From the NCBI RefSeq assembly GCF_004803915.1, contig NZ_CP039396.1:1860001-1924000 (forward strand): a DNA stretch of 64,000 bases, in the 5' to 3' direction. The notes below the pieces were generated by a model. It worked only from the letters and a program-made list of their open reading frames with translations, searched no databases and was not told the DNA's origin. The stretch's first letter is position 1. Each line of letters begins with the position of its first letter. The translations under genes were made by a program, and so were the position numbers. Source of the stretch: Duncaniella dubosii. Lineage in GTDB: Bacteria > Bacteroidota > Bacteroidia > Bacteroidales > Muribaculaceae. This document shows, one piece after another, positions 27,074 through 36,267 of this stretch.

Positions 27074-27101
27074 ATAAGGCCACCGCATGCGGTGGCCTTA
27101 T
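27074..27101 (-). terminator. Perfect 28-base palindrome between punA and thiL
   Basis: ATAAGGCCACCGCA followed at once by its reverse complement. As RNA it folds into a stem of about 12 pairs with a minimal loop. On the minus strand it is preceded by A's but not followed by T's, so it may reduce rather than stop read-through into thiL, or protect the punA mRNA end. Confidence 0.5.
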
Positions 27102-27127
27102 GGTTATTTTATCTTTTCAGACAGGTA

Positions 27128-27940
27128 TCAGCAACGGTTGACAAGTTCCTTCATGATTTCGAGGCACTTGGGCTGTGCGATGAGAGCGGCTTGCTGTACT
27201 TCCTCGTGGGTCGGGACTTGGGTTACATCTTTGCCACCGAGGTCGGTGATGACCGATATGCCGTAGACACGCATTCCTGCATGGTTTGCGACAATGACTT
27301 CCGGGACTGTTGACATACCGACACAGTCACCGCCGATGATGCGGTAGAATTCATATTCGGCAGGGGTCTCGAAAGTAGGGCCTGTGACACCTACATATAC
27401 GCCGTGCATCAGGCGTATGCCCTTTTCTTCGGCAATCTTGTCGGCAAGACTCATTAGCTCTTTGTCATAGGCGTTTGTCATAGCAGGGAAGCGAGTGCCC
27501 AGCTCGTTATAGTTCTTGCCACGGAGAGGTGATTCGGGGAAGAGGTTGATGTGGTCGGTGATAGTCATCACGTCGCCTACCTGAAATTCCTTGTTCATTC
27601 CGCCTGAAGCATTGCTGACAAAAAGAGTGTCGACACCGAGAGCCTTGAACACGCGAACAGGGAAAGTGACCTGTTTCATGTCATAGCCTTCGTAGTAATG
27701 GAAACGGCCCTGCATGGCGATGACAAGTTTGTTGCCGAGTTTGCCGAAGATGAGGTTGCCGCTATGGCCTTCGACAGTCGACACCGGGAAATTAGGAATT
27801 TCTGAATAAGGAATATAGATTTTATCGTCGATATGGTCCACGAGCGCACCGAGTCCGGTTCCGAGGATAATAGCTGTCTTAGGCATTTCATCCACTTTCG
27901 AGCGGAGGAAATCAGCTGTCTGTTTGATTTGTTCTAACAT
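27128..27940 (-). CDS. punA: Purine nucleoside phosphorylase
   Basis: Splits inosine and guanosine nucleosides with phosphate to base and ribose-1-phosphate for purine salvage. The 270-residue protein is of the trimeric class. Motifs are ILGTGLGALVD with the phosphate loop, EGHSGNL, GRFHYYEGY, the substrate site VSNASGGMN, and MSTVPEVIVANHAGM near 220. Length is normal for the family. It lies between lpxK (90 bases) and thiL in an operon order often seen in Bacteroidales. Confidence 0.95.
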   Translation of the reverse strand: MLEQIKQTADFLRSKVDEMPKTAIILGTGLGALVDHIDDKIYIPYSEIPNFPVSTVEGHSGNLIFGKLGNKLVIAMQGRFHYYEGYDMKQVTFPVRVFKALGVDTLFVSNASGGMNKEFQVGDVMTITDHINLFPESPLRGKNYNELGTRFPAMTNAYDKELMSLADKIAEEKGIRLMHGVYVGVTGPTFETPAEYEFYRIIGGDCVGMSTVPEVIVANHAGMRVYGISVITDLGGKDVTQVPTHEEVQQAALIAQPKCLEIMKELVNRC

Positions 27941-28030
27941 GGTTCTTATGATATTGATGATTATAGATTTCCGGCTGCTTAAGCACTATATGCACATGTG
28001 TCTGATGCGCATGAGGATGCAGTCAGGATA

Positions 28031-29128
28031 CTAAGATTTAAACAAACGGGAGTCGCGGATGGTTTTTTCAAGTCCGGAAGTGAAATCAGGCTCTCCGCGG
28101 TCTATGAATTCAACCTTTATAGGAACGTAGAATATGGACTGTTTCAGACGATGGGGGAAGTAGGGATTGTTGAGTATGCGTACAGCGTCTTTCTCAGTCG
28201 TTACAATGAATTTTCGTTTGCCTTGTAGCTGGTCAAACAGGTTTGTGATTTCCTCCATATCGGAGGAGCTGAAGTTGTGATGGTCTCTGAAACGTCTGAG
28301 CTGGACTTTGGCTTTATGCCGGCGCAGATAGCGGACAAACGGTTTTGGGTTGGCCACTCCTGTGACAACAAGGATTGATGTGTCGGCATTCTGAGAGTCA
28401 AGAGCCGGGATATCGGCTACTTCCTCCGGGAAAATCGGGACGAGATGGCCGTAGTTATACCGTGAAAAATAGAGTTTCTGATAGGGGAACAGTTTCAGAT
28501 TTTCTTCAAAGATGCGGTAGTCCATCGCTTTCATTCCGAGCGGACATTTTGTCACAACCACTATCTCTGCTCTGTTCAGAGCTCTGGAGGGTTCTCGCAG
28601 ACGTCCGTAGGGTAGGAGTTTATCTTTGAATATAGGGCGGTTGTATTCGGTGAGGATGACAGAGGCCGATGGTTTTACATATCTGTGCTGGAACGCATCG
28701 TCGAGAATAATCATGTCGAGCTTTGGATTGATCTCACGCATCTTCCTGATGCCTTCTGAGCGTTTTTCGCATACGGCAAGAGTGATGTCAGGGCCGAATT
28801 TTCGATATATCTGATATGATTCGTCGCCTATATCCTCGGGGCGCGACTGGGGAGTGGCAAGGACAAATCCACTTGTCGCACGCTTATAGCCACGTGAAAG
28901 CACTCCGATGTTATATCGTCCCAGCATTGATCCGACAATATATTCGACGTGTGGAGTCTTGCCTGTGCCTCCCATGGCAAGATTGCCGACCACAACAATC
29001 GGGATGTCAAACTCCTGTTGCTTCAGCATGCCATACTCAAACATCTTGTTGCGTATGGCTATCCCCATCCCGTAGAGCTGCGAGATGGGATAGAGCAGAA
29101 GCATTGATAAGAATTTGCTGCGAGCCAA
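28031..29128 (-). CDS. lpxK: Tetraacyldisaccharide 4'-kinase
   Basis: Adds the 4'-phosphate to lipid A precursor at the inner membrane. The 365-residue protein has an N-terminal hydrophobic helix (about 5-25) for membrane contact, a Walker A motif GNLAMGGTGKT (about 48-58), the catalytic-loop sequence DDAFQHRYV, and LREP and TGVANPKPF farther on. It starts 50 bases after sppA, with which it is probably transcribed. Length and motifs are typical. Confidence 0.95.
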   Translation of the reverse strand: MARSKFLSMLLLYPISQLYGMGIAIRNKMFEYGMLKQQEFDIPIVVVGNLAMGGTGKTPHVEYIVGSMLGRYNIGVLSRGYKRATSGFVLATPQSRPEDIGDESYQIYRKFGPDITLAVCEKRSEGIRKMREINPKLDMIILDDAFQHRYVKPSASVILTEYNRPIFKDKLLPYGRLREPSRALNRAEIVVVTKCPLGMKAMDYRIFEENLKLFPYQKLYFSRYNYGHLVPIFPEEVADIPALDSQNADTSILVVTGVANPKPFVRYLRRHKAKVQLRRFRDHHNFSSSDMEEITNLFDQLQGKRKFIVTTEKDAVRILNNPYFPHRLKQSIFYVPIKVEFIDRGEPDFTSGLEKTIRDSRLFKS

Positions 29129-29178
29129 TTAATTTTCAGAGTTTGAGGTTTGACTTTTGTATCAGAATGATTGTGTCG

Positions 29179-30960
29179 TTAAAGAGTGACATCCACAAAA
29201 TCCATTCGGCACTGGAGGGTTGACATGCCTTTGACGCGCTCAAGCGTTTCGTAGAGCGATGACATCTCTCCCAGCTCATTGCGGACTATGGCGGCTTTGA
29301 TGTCGCTGCCTGCAGCTTCGATTATGGAAGCATACCATTTCTGTTTGGGATTCGGATAGGTGCTGATGGTGTAGCTTTCGACATTAAGCTGCTTTGCCAT
29401 TGCTGCGATGGCGGCATCGAGGCCACCGAGTTCATCGACAAGTCCGATGCGCAGTGCTTCGCGTCCGTCCCAGACACGGCCTTCGCCTATTTTCTTTATT
29501 GAGTCCTGAGAGATGTGACGGCCTTCGGCGCAGCGTTTTGTAAACAGGTCGTAGCCTCGTTCTACGTATGCCTGCATGGCTGAAGCCTCAGCGGGTGTCA
29601 TGGGATCCATTATCGAGGGGAAGTTGCCGTTTGCGTTTGTCTTGACAGTCCCTGTGTTTATGCCGAGTTTATCGGAAAGCAGACGGTGGGCGTTGGGAAT
29701 CATGCCGAAGATGCCGATTGAGCCTGTAAGAGTCACGGGCTGAGCGAAAATTTTGTCAGCTCCACAGCTGATGTAGTAACCGCCTGACGCTGCATAATCC
29801 GACATTGATACGTAGAATGGTTTGCCTGTCAGTTTCTTGAACTGTTGGAGGGCTTCCCATATCTGTTCTGACGCAAAGGCGCTGCCACCGGGAGAGTTGA
29901 CATACATTATGAGAGCGTCGATGTCATCATTTTCAGCGAGATCAAGGATTTCAGGAACCATGTCGGCGGCTACTATGCCGTTGCCGCTTTCATCGGTGAT
30001 ATCGCCGCAGGCATAAAGGATTGCGATTTCAGCACCCTTGCCGTTGCCGACCGTGCTTATATCTGCTGTTTTCGCATAGTCTGCAACAGAAACATAGTCA
30101 ATATCCTTGATCTTGTCGTGACCTGTCAGGTCGGCGAGTTTTTGGTCAAACTCGTGACGGTAGACGAGAGCATCGACAATACGGGCATCGATATATTCCT
30201 TCGGGTCTTTAGTGAAGATGAAATTGTCGGCCCATTCGTTGACCTTTGCGACATCGACACCTCTCGACTCGGCTATCGTCGAGTTGATTGTCTCCCAGAT
30301 ATTGTCGAGATAGAGTTGCTGCTGTTCGCGTGACGGTTCGCTCATATTGTCGAGAATGAACGGTTCGACGGCACTTTTGTATGTGCCGACTTTTACAACC
30401 TGCACGTCAACTCCGATTTTTTCAAGGAATTTGTGGAAGAAAAGTGTCGTGGCGGAGAGACCTCTGACATCGACAGAGCCTATGGGATTGATGAAAAGGC
30501 TGTCGGCGGCACTTGCTATGTAATAGTCGCCCTGAGTGTATGAATCGCCATAGGCGTAAATCCATTTGTCGGGAGCGGTTTGCTTGAACTTGTGGAGTGA
30601 TTCGATGATTGCTGAACGCTGGGCGAGTCCTGCGGCTGATCCTGAGCAGTTGATGACGATTCCCTTGATGCGGTCATCGGTCGAAGCCGCTTCGATTGAG
30701 CCTGTGATATCGGAAAGAATTGTAATTCCTTTATCTTCTTCCTTGATAATGGACATGAAATCGATTTTGGGCTGTCGGTCAAGTATTGAGCCGGAGAGGT
30801 CGATCCGGAGTATGGAGTTGTCCTTTATGTCAACAGTAGACGAGCCTGCGGAATGGGCGATTGCCGCCGCGGCTACAATGAAAATACCGAAGATGGCCAG
30901 CAGCAGAGAGAACCAGATGCCGGCGAGCGTAGCGAGAAAAGAGATGAAAAATTTTTTCAT
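29179..30960 (-). CDS. sppA: Signal peptide peptidase SppA, 67-kDa type
   Basis: Membrane-bound Ser/Lys protease that degrades signal peptides after cleavage. At 593 residues it is the long tandem-domain form. A single N-terminal membrane segment (about 5-36) is followed by two crotonase-like domains. The general-base Lys is K195 in VGTYKSAVEP and the nucleophile is S392 in DYAASGGYYIS, preceded by the oxyanion motif VNSPGGS. Both catalytic residues are present. First gene of the sppA-lpxK-punA-thiL operon. Confidence 0.95.
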   Translation of the reverse strand: MKKFFISFLATLAGIWFSLLLAIFGIFIVAAAAIAHSAGSSTVDIKDNSILRIDLSGSILDRQPKIDFMSIIKEEDKGITILSDITGSIEAASTDDRIKGIVINCSGSAAGLAQRSAIIESLHKFKQTAPDKWIYAYGDSYTQGDYYIASAADSLFINPIGSVDVRGLSATTLFFHKFLEKIGVDVQVVKVGTYKSAVEPFILDNMSEPSREQQQLYLDNIWETINSTIAESRGVDVAKVNEWADNFIFTKDPKEYIDARIVDALVYRHEFDQKLADLTGHDKIKDIDYVSVADYAKTADISTVGNGKGAEIAILYACGDITDESGNGIVAADMVPEILDLAENDDIDALIMYVNSPGGSAFASEQIWEALQQFKKLTGKPFYVSMSDYAASGGYYISCGADKIFAQPVTLTGSIGIFGMIPNAHRLLSDKLGINTGTVKTNANGNFPSIMDPMTPAEASAMQAYVERGYDLFTKRCAEGRHISQDSIKKIGEGRVWDGREALRIGLVDELGGLDAAIAAMAKQLNVESYTISTYPNPKQKWYASIIEAAGSDIKAAIVRNELGEMSSLYETLERVKGMSTLQCRMDFVDVTL

Positions 30961-31003
30961 TCCGAATAAGTTGATGTGAATGATTGATGACGCTAAAACT
31001 CTA

Positions 31004-31035
31004 CAAAATTACGACATCGCTTTGTCAATAACAAA
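31004..31035 (-). promoter_or_regulatory. Promoter of the sppA operon
   Basis: Read on the minus strand: TTTG (31035-31032), a 20-base spacer, then TAATTTTG (31011-31004). This matches both halves of the Bacteroidota promoter, 44 bases before the sppA start. Confidence 0.65.
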
Positions 31036-31238
31036 TTTTTCGCCTAATAATAAATATGTAACGGAAATTAAAAGGCAAATCTTCAGCCATGAAGGACAAT
31101 GGATGTATAACAGTCTGTTATGGTGCGGTAATGACATGAAATGTCCGAAACGGAGTGTTGTAAATGTGAAAACTGATACTTTTTTAACAAAGATATGTCA
31201 AATGTGCAAAAATCGCCGTTGAGGTGTGGCCTGTCTGT

Positions 31239-31268
31239 TTTGATAATTGGAATTAATATTTAACTTTG
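31239..31268 (+). promoter_or_regulatory. Promoter of the truncated AraC-type gene
   Basis: TTTG at 31239-31242, an 18-base spacer and TAACTTTG at 31261-31268. The start codon follows 70 bases later. A promoter this well kept suggests the shortened gene is still transcribed. Confidence 0.6.
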
Positions 31269-31337
31269 CAGAAAAGGTTTCAGCCTTTATTCTTTAATCT
31301 CTTACCTATATTTCTATGTTATCTTTAAAATCCCGCC

Positions 31338-31925
31338 ATGAATAAGATTATAACCGAAATCACTCCATTGTCGGAAAAAGACTGCTTTTATCTGATTGAC
31401 AGGTATAAGGACCGTTTTACTTATCCTGTACACCGCCATGCCGAATATGAACTGAATTTCGTTTCAAACTGCGACGGTGCGCGCCGGGTGGTCGGAGATT
31501 CCATCGAGACACTCGGACATTATGATCTTGTGCTTATCGGCAACGGGATTGAGCACGGCTGGGAGCAGCATGAGTGTACGAGTGACAAAATACGCGAGAT
31601 AACGATACAATTTTCACCGGATCTCTTTGGCGAGAAATTACTTGCAAAGACTCAGCTGTCGAGCATCAGACGGATGCTTGAAAACAGTTCAAACGGCATC
31701 GCGTTCACCTGTGAGGGAATCATGAGAGTGTTCAGCAAACTTGATAACCTTACAAAAATAGAGTCGGGATTTTACCGTATGCTCGAACTTATGTCGATAC
31801 TTCACGAACTCGCCGAAGACGGCCATTACCGCAGGCTGTCAAGTTCGTCGTTCGCATCGATGAAGCCTGTCGGCGACAGCCGTCGCGTACGCAAGGTGAA
31901 AGATTATATAAATGCCCATTATTAG
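31338..31925 (+). CDS. AraC-type regulator lacking the DNA-binding domain (truncated)
   Basis: A 195-residue protein matching the N-terminal half of Bacteroidales AraC-family regulators: a cupin-like sensor (RFTYPVHRHAEYELNFVSNC, LVLIGNGIEHGWEQH, REITIQFSPDLFGEKLL) and the linker helices (SSSFASMKPVGDSRRVRKVKDYINAHY). In full-length relatives two helix-turn-helix motifs of about 100 residues follow at this point. Here a stop codon comes at once, and no reading frame in the next 300 bases resembles the missing part. It is therefore a decayed gene, or a stand-alone sensor domain that could still bind ligand or dimerise with a relative. Confidence 0.75.
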   Translation: MNKIITEITPLSEKDCFYLIDRYKDRFTYPVHRHAEYELNFVSNCDGARRVVGDSIETLGHYDLVLIGNGIEHGWEQHECTSDKIREITIQFSPDLFGEKLLAKTQLSSIRRMLENSSNGIAFTCEGIMRVFSKLDNLTKIESGFYRMLELMSILHELAEDGHYRRLSSSSFASMKPVGDSRRVRKVKDYINAHY

Positions 31926-31958
31926 GGTTCTTGATACTCTTTAGAGTTTTATCGGAAA

Positions 31959-32023
31959 GAAACAGGAACGTCTGAAAGGAGCTGCAATTTATAGGTGCAG
32001 ATCTTTTCAGACGTTTCTGTTTC
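31959..32023 (+). terminator. Long hairpin after the truncated regulator
   Basis: GAAACAG and ACGTCTGAAA (31959-31977) pair with TTTCAGACGT and CTGTTTC (32005-32023), and an inner CTGCA/TGCAG pair narrows the loop. T-rich bases follow. The rest of the gap up to 32250 shows no gene. Confidence 0.6.
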
Positions 32024-32250
32024 GATATCCGTATTCCTACGTTTTCCAACAATAATCCGTCCTATTCCGACGTTAATGTATAATCGGAAAAAGAAAAAGT
32101 GCCCTGCGCCACTCTTCCCGAGCCGACGCAGAGCATATAATCAAAAAGCTAATTCTATTACGTTGTATGTTTTTTTGACTCGACAAAACTCCGATGGTTT
32201 AATCATAACTTCATGATTTTAACTCTGTTTAACATTTAGGCGATATAACT

Positions 32251-34104
32251 ATGAGCAAAATAACCGCTACCTCTCTTGAACTTCTTGCTCCGGCCCGGAA
32301 TGCCGACATTGCCATTGCCGCTATAAGTGCCGGGGCCGATGCGGTCTATATCGGGGCATCGAGTCATGGCGCACGTCATGCTGCCGCAAATTCGGTCTCG
32401 GACATTGCACGTGCGGTCGATTTTGCCCATAAGTTTAATGCAAAGATTTTTGCCACGGTCAATACCGTCATCTATGACAGTGAGCTTTCTTCTGTCGAGC
32501 GTCTGATTCGTGATTTATACCGTGTAGGGGTCGATGCCCTTATAGTTCAGGATATGGCTGTCCTGCGCATGGACATACCGCCGATTGAGCTGCACGCAAG
32601 TACGCAATGCGACATCCGCGATGTGGCCAAGGCCCGTTTTCTTGCTGATGTCGGATTCTCCCGTCTTGTACTTGCCCGGGAACTCTCGCTTAAGGAAATC
32701 TCAGAAATCCATGCAGCCGTCCCCGGCACTCCTCTTGAGGCTTTCATACATGGCGCTCTTTGTGTCAGCTATAGCGGTGACTGCCGTGCAAGTTTCGCAT
32801 CCACCGGACGGAGTGCCAACAGGGGTGAATGCGCGCAGATCTGTCGACTGCCTTTTGACCTTGTTGACGATACCGGCCGTGTGCTTGTCAAGGGTAAACA
32901 TCTGCTGTCACTGCGCGATCTGAATCGTTCGACCGCTATTCCGGATATGGCTGATGCCGGTGTCAGTTCCTTTAAAATCGAGGGTCGTCTGAAGGATGAG
33001 GCATACGTTAAAAATACAGTGGGCGCTTATAGCCGTATTCTCGACCGTCTTGTCAGCGAGAGCGGTGGCCGCTATGTGCGCCAGTCGGTCGGGGCTGTGC
33101 GTCTCGGTTTCAATCCTTCGCTTGACAAAAGTTTCAACCGTGGATTTACACCTTATTTCCTAACCGGGAAAGCTCCTGCCAAGGGAATGGCATCGATGGC
33201 TTCGCCGAAAGCTATCGGACTCAAAGTAGGTGTGGTGACCGACTGCAAACCGAAGGTCATCACAGCGAGACTGAGTGAGAATCTTGTCAATGGCGACGGA
33301 CTTGGATATTTCAATTCCGCCGGAATGTTCAACGGTTTCCGTCTGAACCGTGTTGACGGTAACAGGCTTTTTCCTGCCACTCCCCAGTCTATCCCTGTGG
33401 GGACGGTGCTTTATCGCAACAGAGACAAGAGCTTTGACGACAGTATAGAGGCAGCAAAGACTTCGCGTACGATATCTGTTGATATGGCGCTTCGTGTAGT
33501 CAGCCCTGAATTGATTTCGCTTGAGATGACTGACGAACGCGGATGCTCGGCTTCAGTTACTGCCGGTGTGCCTTCTTTGGACAATGCTGTAACACCACAG
33601 GAGACTCCTCGCCGTCGCATACTTGATAAACTCGGCGGGACGGCCTACCGGGCGGGTCGGATTGTCGATCTTGCCGGGGCGTTTTTTATTCCGGCATCAG
33701 TCCTGACGGCATTGCGACGGGACTGTCTCGACGCGCTTGACCGTGCTTCAAGGGCAACCTATCGTTATTCCTACCGTTTGCCGGAGAAATTTGATGTGGC
33801 TTTGCCCTACGGTGAATCTCTTACCGTACATGACAATGTTGCAAACCGTCTTGCGCGCGAGTTCTATATTTCACATGGAGCAAAAGATATGGTTCCGGCG
33901 ATTGAGATAGTGAAAGGCTCATCTCGCGAGGGGGGAGAACCAGTCATGACGACACGCTATTGTCTGCGCCGTGAACTTGGGAAATGCCTTAAAGAATCAT
34001 GCGGTAAGGATTGGATAGGACCGTTGACTCTCGTCAGCGGGCAGACGAGACTTCGGATTGAGTTTGATTGCAGGGCATGCCGGATGAATTTATATAACGT
34101 ATAA
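32251..34104 (+). CDS. U32 peptidase family protein, RlhA-like
   Basis: A 617-residue U32-family protein. The N-terminal TIM-barrel part begins ELLAPARNADIAIAAISAGADAVYIG and contains the family signature EAFIHGALCVSYSGDCRAS near 165-185 with conserved Cys residues, then NRGECAQICRLPF and KGKHLLSLRDLN. The C-terminal part ends in ELGKCLKESC and FDCRACRM, Cys positions that in the YdcP/RlhA branch help hold an iron-sulfur cluster. E. coli RlhA (about 650 residues) hydroxylates C2501 of 23S rRNA. That activity is plausible here, but other U32 proteins hydroxylate tRNA or serve ubiquinone synthesis. No protease function is implied by the name. Confidence 0.88.
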   Translation: MSKITATSLELLAPARNADIAIAAISAGADAVYIGASSHGARHAAANSVSDIARAVDFAHKFNAKIFATVNTVIYDSELSSVERLIRDLYRVGVDALIVQDMAVLRMDIPPIELHASTQCDIRDVAKARFLADVGFSRLVLARELSLKEISEIHAAVPGTPLEAFIHGALCVSYSGDCRASFASTGRSANRGECAQICRLPFDLVDDTGRVLVKGKHLLSLRDLNRSTAIPDMADAGVSSFKIEGRLKDEAYVKNTVGAYSRILDRLVSESGGRYVRQSVGAVRLGFNPSLDKSFNRGFTPYFLTGKAPAKGMASMASPKAIGLKVGVVTDCKPKVITARLSENLVNGDGLGYFNSAGMFNGFRLNRVDGNRLFPATPQSIPVGTVLYRNRDKSFDDSIEAAKTSRTISVDMALRVVSPELISLEMTDERGCSASVTAGVPSLDNAVTPQETPRRRILDKLGGTAYRAGRIVDLAGAFFIPASVLTALRRDCLDALDRASRATYRYSYRLPEKFDVALPYGESLTVHDNVANRLAREFYISHGAKDMVPAIEIVKGSSREGGEPVMTTRYCLRRELGKCLKESCGKDWIGPLTLVSGQTRLRIEFDCRACRMNLYNV

Positions 34105-34128
34105 TCAAAACGGATTTATAATAGCAAC

Positions 34129-34245
34129 AGTTCGGTAATTTTTGAGCAGGCATAGCTGTATCGCACTGATACACAATAGTTTGCATCGATATTGAATTGT
34201 TGTATCTTATTGATATTCAATTGAATATGCAAATTTTACCGAACT
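34129..34245. repeat. Nested inverted-repeat element
   Basis: AGTTCGGTAA (34129-34138) faces TTACCGAACT (34236-34245). Inside, TTTGCAT (34180-34186) faces ATGCAAA (34227-34233), ATATTCAATTGAATAT is a palindrome in itself, and GTATC/GATAC forms another small hairpin. The 117-base unit lies between the U32 gene and a terminator. It could be a small non-autonomous element, a protein-binding site or a folded RNA. Confidence 0.45.
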
Positions 34246-34257
34246 ATTGTAATAGAG

Positions 34258-34296
34258 CAGCCCTCTGAAAGTCGATAAATGACTTTCGGAGGGCTG
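34258..34296. terminator. Bidirectional terminator between the U32 and DUF486 genes
   Basis: A 16-base-pair stem (34258-34273 with 34281-34296, one G-T pair) closes a seven-base loop. It lies between convergent genes. Confidence 0.75.
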
Positions 34297-34318
34297 TCTG
34301 ATTTATAAGGTTTTTGGA

Positions 34319-34690
34319 TTATTCCATAAAAACAAGATAGACTGCCGCCACGAGGAGACCGAATGCGAGCAGATGATTCCAATGCAGTGATTCGCCTTTG
34401 AAAAGCACAATTGCAAACACCGAGAAAACGAGCAGTGATATTACCTCTTGCATTACCTTTAGCTGAATCAGTGAGAACTGACCGCCGTTCTGCGTGAATC
34501 CGTAACGGTTTGCAGGTACCATGAAGCAATATTCAAGTAGTGCGACTCCCCATGATGCCAATATAATCCAGATTATGGGAGTGTTGGGTGTAATGACTTT
34601 CATTTCCGAGAGTTTCAGCTGCCCGTACCATGCGAGAGTCATGAATATGTTGGATACTACAAGTAGTCCGACTGTTAGCCATCCGTTCAT
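34319..34690 (-). CDS. DMT-family (DUF486) small membrane protein
   Basis: A 123-residue protein with four predicted membrane helices (about 3-22, 38-58, 75-98 and 103-121). It matches the DUF486 family of small drug/metabolite-transporter-like proteins (VSNIFMTLAWYGQLK, FMVPANRYG, LIQLKVMQEVISLLVF). The function is unknown and no substrate can be inferred. It begins 12 bases after the 5'-nucleotidase gene and probably shares its transcript. Confidence 0.88.
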   Translation of the reverse strand: MNGWLTVGLLVVSNIFMTLAWYGQLKLSEMKVITPNTPIIWIILASWGVALLEYCFMVPANRYGFTQNGGQFSLIQLKVMQEVISLLVFSVFAIVLFKGESLHWNHLLAFGLLVAAVYLVFME

Positions 34691-34702
34691 AATATGAATT
34701 TG

Positions 34703-36232
34703 TTAGAAGCTTCTCATTCGTTGTGTTTTGTCGGGGTGGGCAAGGAGGTTGTCGAGCTTTCCGACAGAGATGTAGTCGATAAGTATCTGATAGAGCACTT
34801 CAGGACTGCGCGAGAGTATGACTCCACGTTTCAGCGGCTCCATGTAATCATTGCCTGCCGCAAGATAGTCGATGGTTGCGAGGCGATATGTCTTGTCAGG
34901 GTTGATCGGTTTGCCGTCGATTGTGGCGCTGTTGATTTTCTTTGTGGCCGGATCGTAGAGGATGCTTACGTTGCTGCTGACCCCGTTGCCGTCTTGTGCG
35001 GCCATGATGCCGAAGTTTTCAAGAAGGTCGCTACCCTTGATGTCCATGACTACGATTGAATTGTCGAACGGTGCGATGTCTATGATTTCGCCTTGAGTGA
35101 TAGTCCCGGCGGCGAGGCTGTTGCGTATACCGCCTTTATTCATGATGGAGAGGTCTGCGGGTTTTCCGCACAGTTCTGAGCCACGGGTTCTTACAAAGTC
35201 ACTCAGTAGATTTAGCATCTCGCTTGACTTGCGCTCATATTCGAATGGCGATGAGCCGATTTCCTTTGAGCGCATTTCTTCCACCTGCTGGCGGTAGGGG
35301 GCGATGATTTCTTCGATAGAGGAACTTACGCGGTCATCAAGTCGTTTGTCGACAGGAATCAACCTGGCTTTGACCTGTTTGGTGTCGAGGTCAATGTCTA
35401 TTTCTCCAAGATTCACACCGCTCGAGCCGGTCTGCAATACTGAGATTGTGTCACCGGCCGCGTTTGCTACCCTCCAAGTCGGGACACCGCTGCGTGTGTC
35501 GTTGGGATCGACGACCGTGTGGGAATGACCACCGATTATAACATCAATGTCGCGTGAATTACGCGCGATATCCATATCGCTATAACCGGGTTCGTTGTCA
35601 TAGCCTATATGGGTTACGGCGATAACCATATCTGCTCCTTCGGCCTTCAGTCGGGCGGCTTCTTCATTGGCAGCCTTGATGCCGTCGATATATTTTACGC
35701 CTTTGTAGTTCGCTTCGCTGATAATTCCTGCGGGGTCAAGGTTGATTCCGATAAATCCGATTGTCTTGTCTCCGACCTTACGCATGACAGCAGGTACGAA
35801 CATTCCTTCCAGCGCACTGCCTGTAAAATCATAGTTTGTGCTGAGACGGTTGGCATTTAACTGCTTCCATTCTTTGGCAAGCTGCTCCATACCCTTGTCG
35901 AACTCATGGTTTCCGAGAATCTGGATGTCATAGCCGAGGGCGTTCATCAGTTTGCGTTCGACTTCACCGCCGAACAGTGTGTAGTAGAGCGATCCTTGTA
36001 CAGCATCGCCGGCATCAACGAGCATTACATTTTCATGTTCGCCGCGCACACTGTCAATCAAAACCTTGCGTCGGGCAACCCCGCCCAAGTCGTGGCGGTC
36101 CGGATCGATGGCTGAATGGGTGTCATTGGTATGGAGAATGACGAGATGGTCGTTATCCTTGTGGCTTGCGCAGCCGCAAGTAAGCCATAGTGAGGCAACT
36201 GCTCCTATGATAAACAGTTTGTTAAATTTCAT
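34703..36232 (-). CDS. Periplasmic 5'-nucleotidase / UDP-sugar hydrolase lipoprotein
   Basis: A 509-residue exported enzyme with a lipoprotein-type signal peptide (MKFNKLFIIGAVASLWLTCGC). The N-terminal calcineurin-like metallophosphatase domain has LHTNDTHS, DAGDAVQGS, GNHEFDKG, THIGYD and GGHSHT, a complete two-metal site. The C-terminal 5'-nucleotidase domain (about 330-500) carries NKGGIRNSL and the substrate-site sequence DYLAAGNDY. Both domains are on one chain. Likely reactions are hydrolysis of nucleoside monophosphates or UDP-sugars outside the inner membrane, feeding salvage. Confidence 0.93.
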   Translation of the reverse strand: MKFNKLFIIGAVASLWLTCGCASHKDNDHLVILHTNDTHSAIDPDRHDLGGVARRKVLIDSVRGEHENVMLVDAGDAVQGSLYYTLFGGEVERKLMNALGYDIQILGNHEFDKGMEQLAKEWKQLNANRLSTNYDFTGSALEGMFVPAVMRKVGDKTIGFIGINLDPAGIISEANYKGVKYIDGIKAANEEAARLKAEGADMVIAVTHIGYDNEPGYSDMDIARNSRDIDVIIGGHSHTVVDPNDTRSGVPTWRVANAAGDTISVLQTGSSGVNLGEIDIDLDTKQVKARLIPVDKRLDDRVSSSIEEIIAPYRQQVEEMRSKEIGSSPFEYERKSSEMLNLLSDFVRTRGSELCGKPADLSIMNKGGIRNSLAAGTITQGEIIDIAPFDNSIVVMDIKGSDLLENFGIMAAQDGNGVSSNVSILYDPATKKINSATIDGKPINPDKTYRLATIDYLAAGNDYMEPLKRGVILSRSPEVLYQILIDYISVGKLDNLLAHPDKTQRMRSF

Positions 36233-36259
36233 AACTGGACGAAAAATTATTAGTCTCTA

Positions 36260-36267
36260 CAAAATTA
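36260..36267 (-). promoter_or_regulatory. -7 box of the 5'-nucleotidase gene
   Basis: Minus strand TAATTTTG, 28 bases before the start codon. The same octamer is used in the sppA promoter. No -33 match is clear. Confidence 0.45.
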
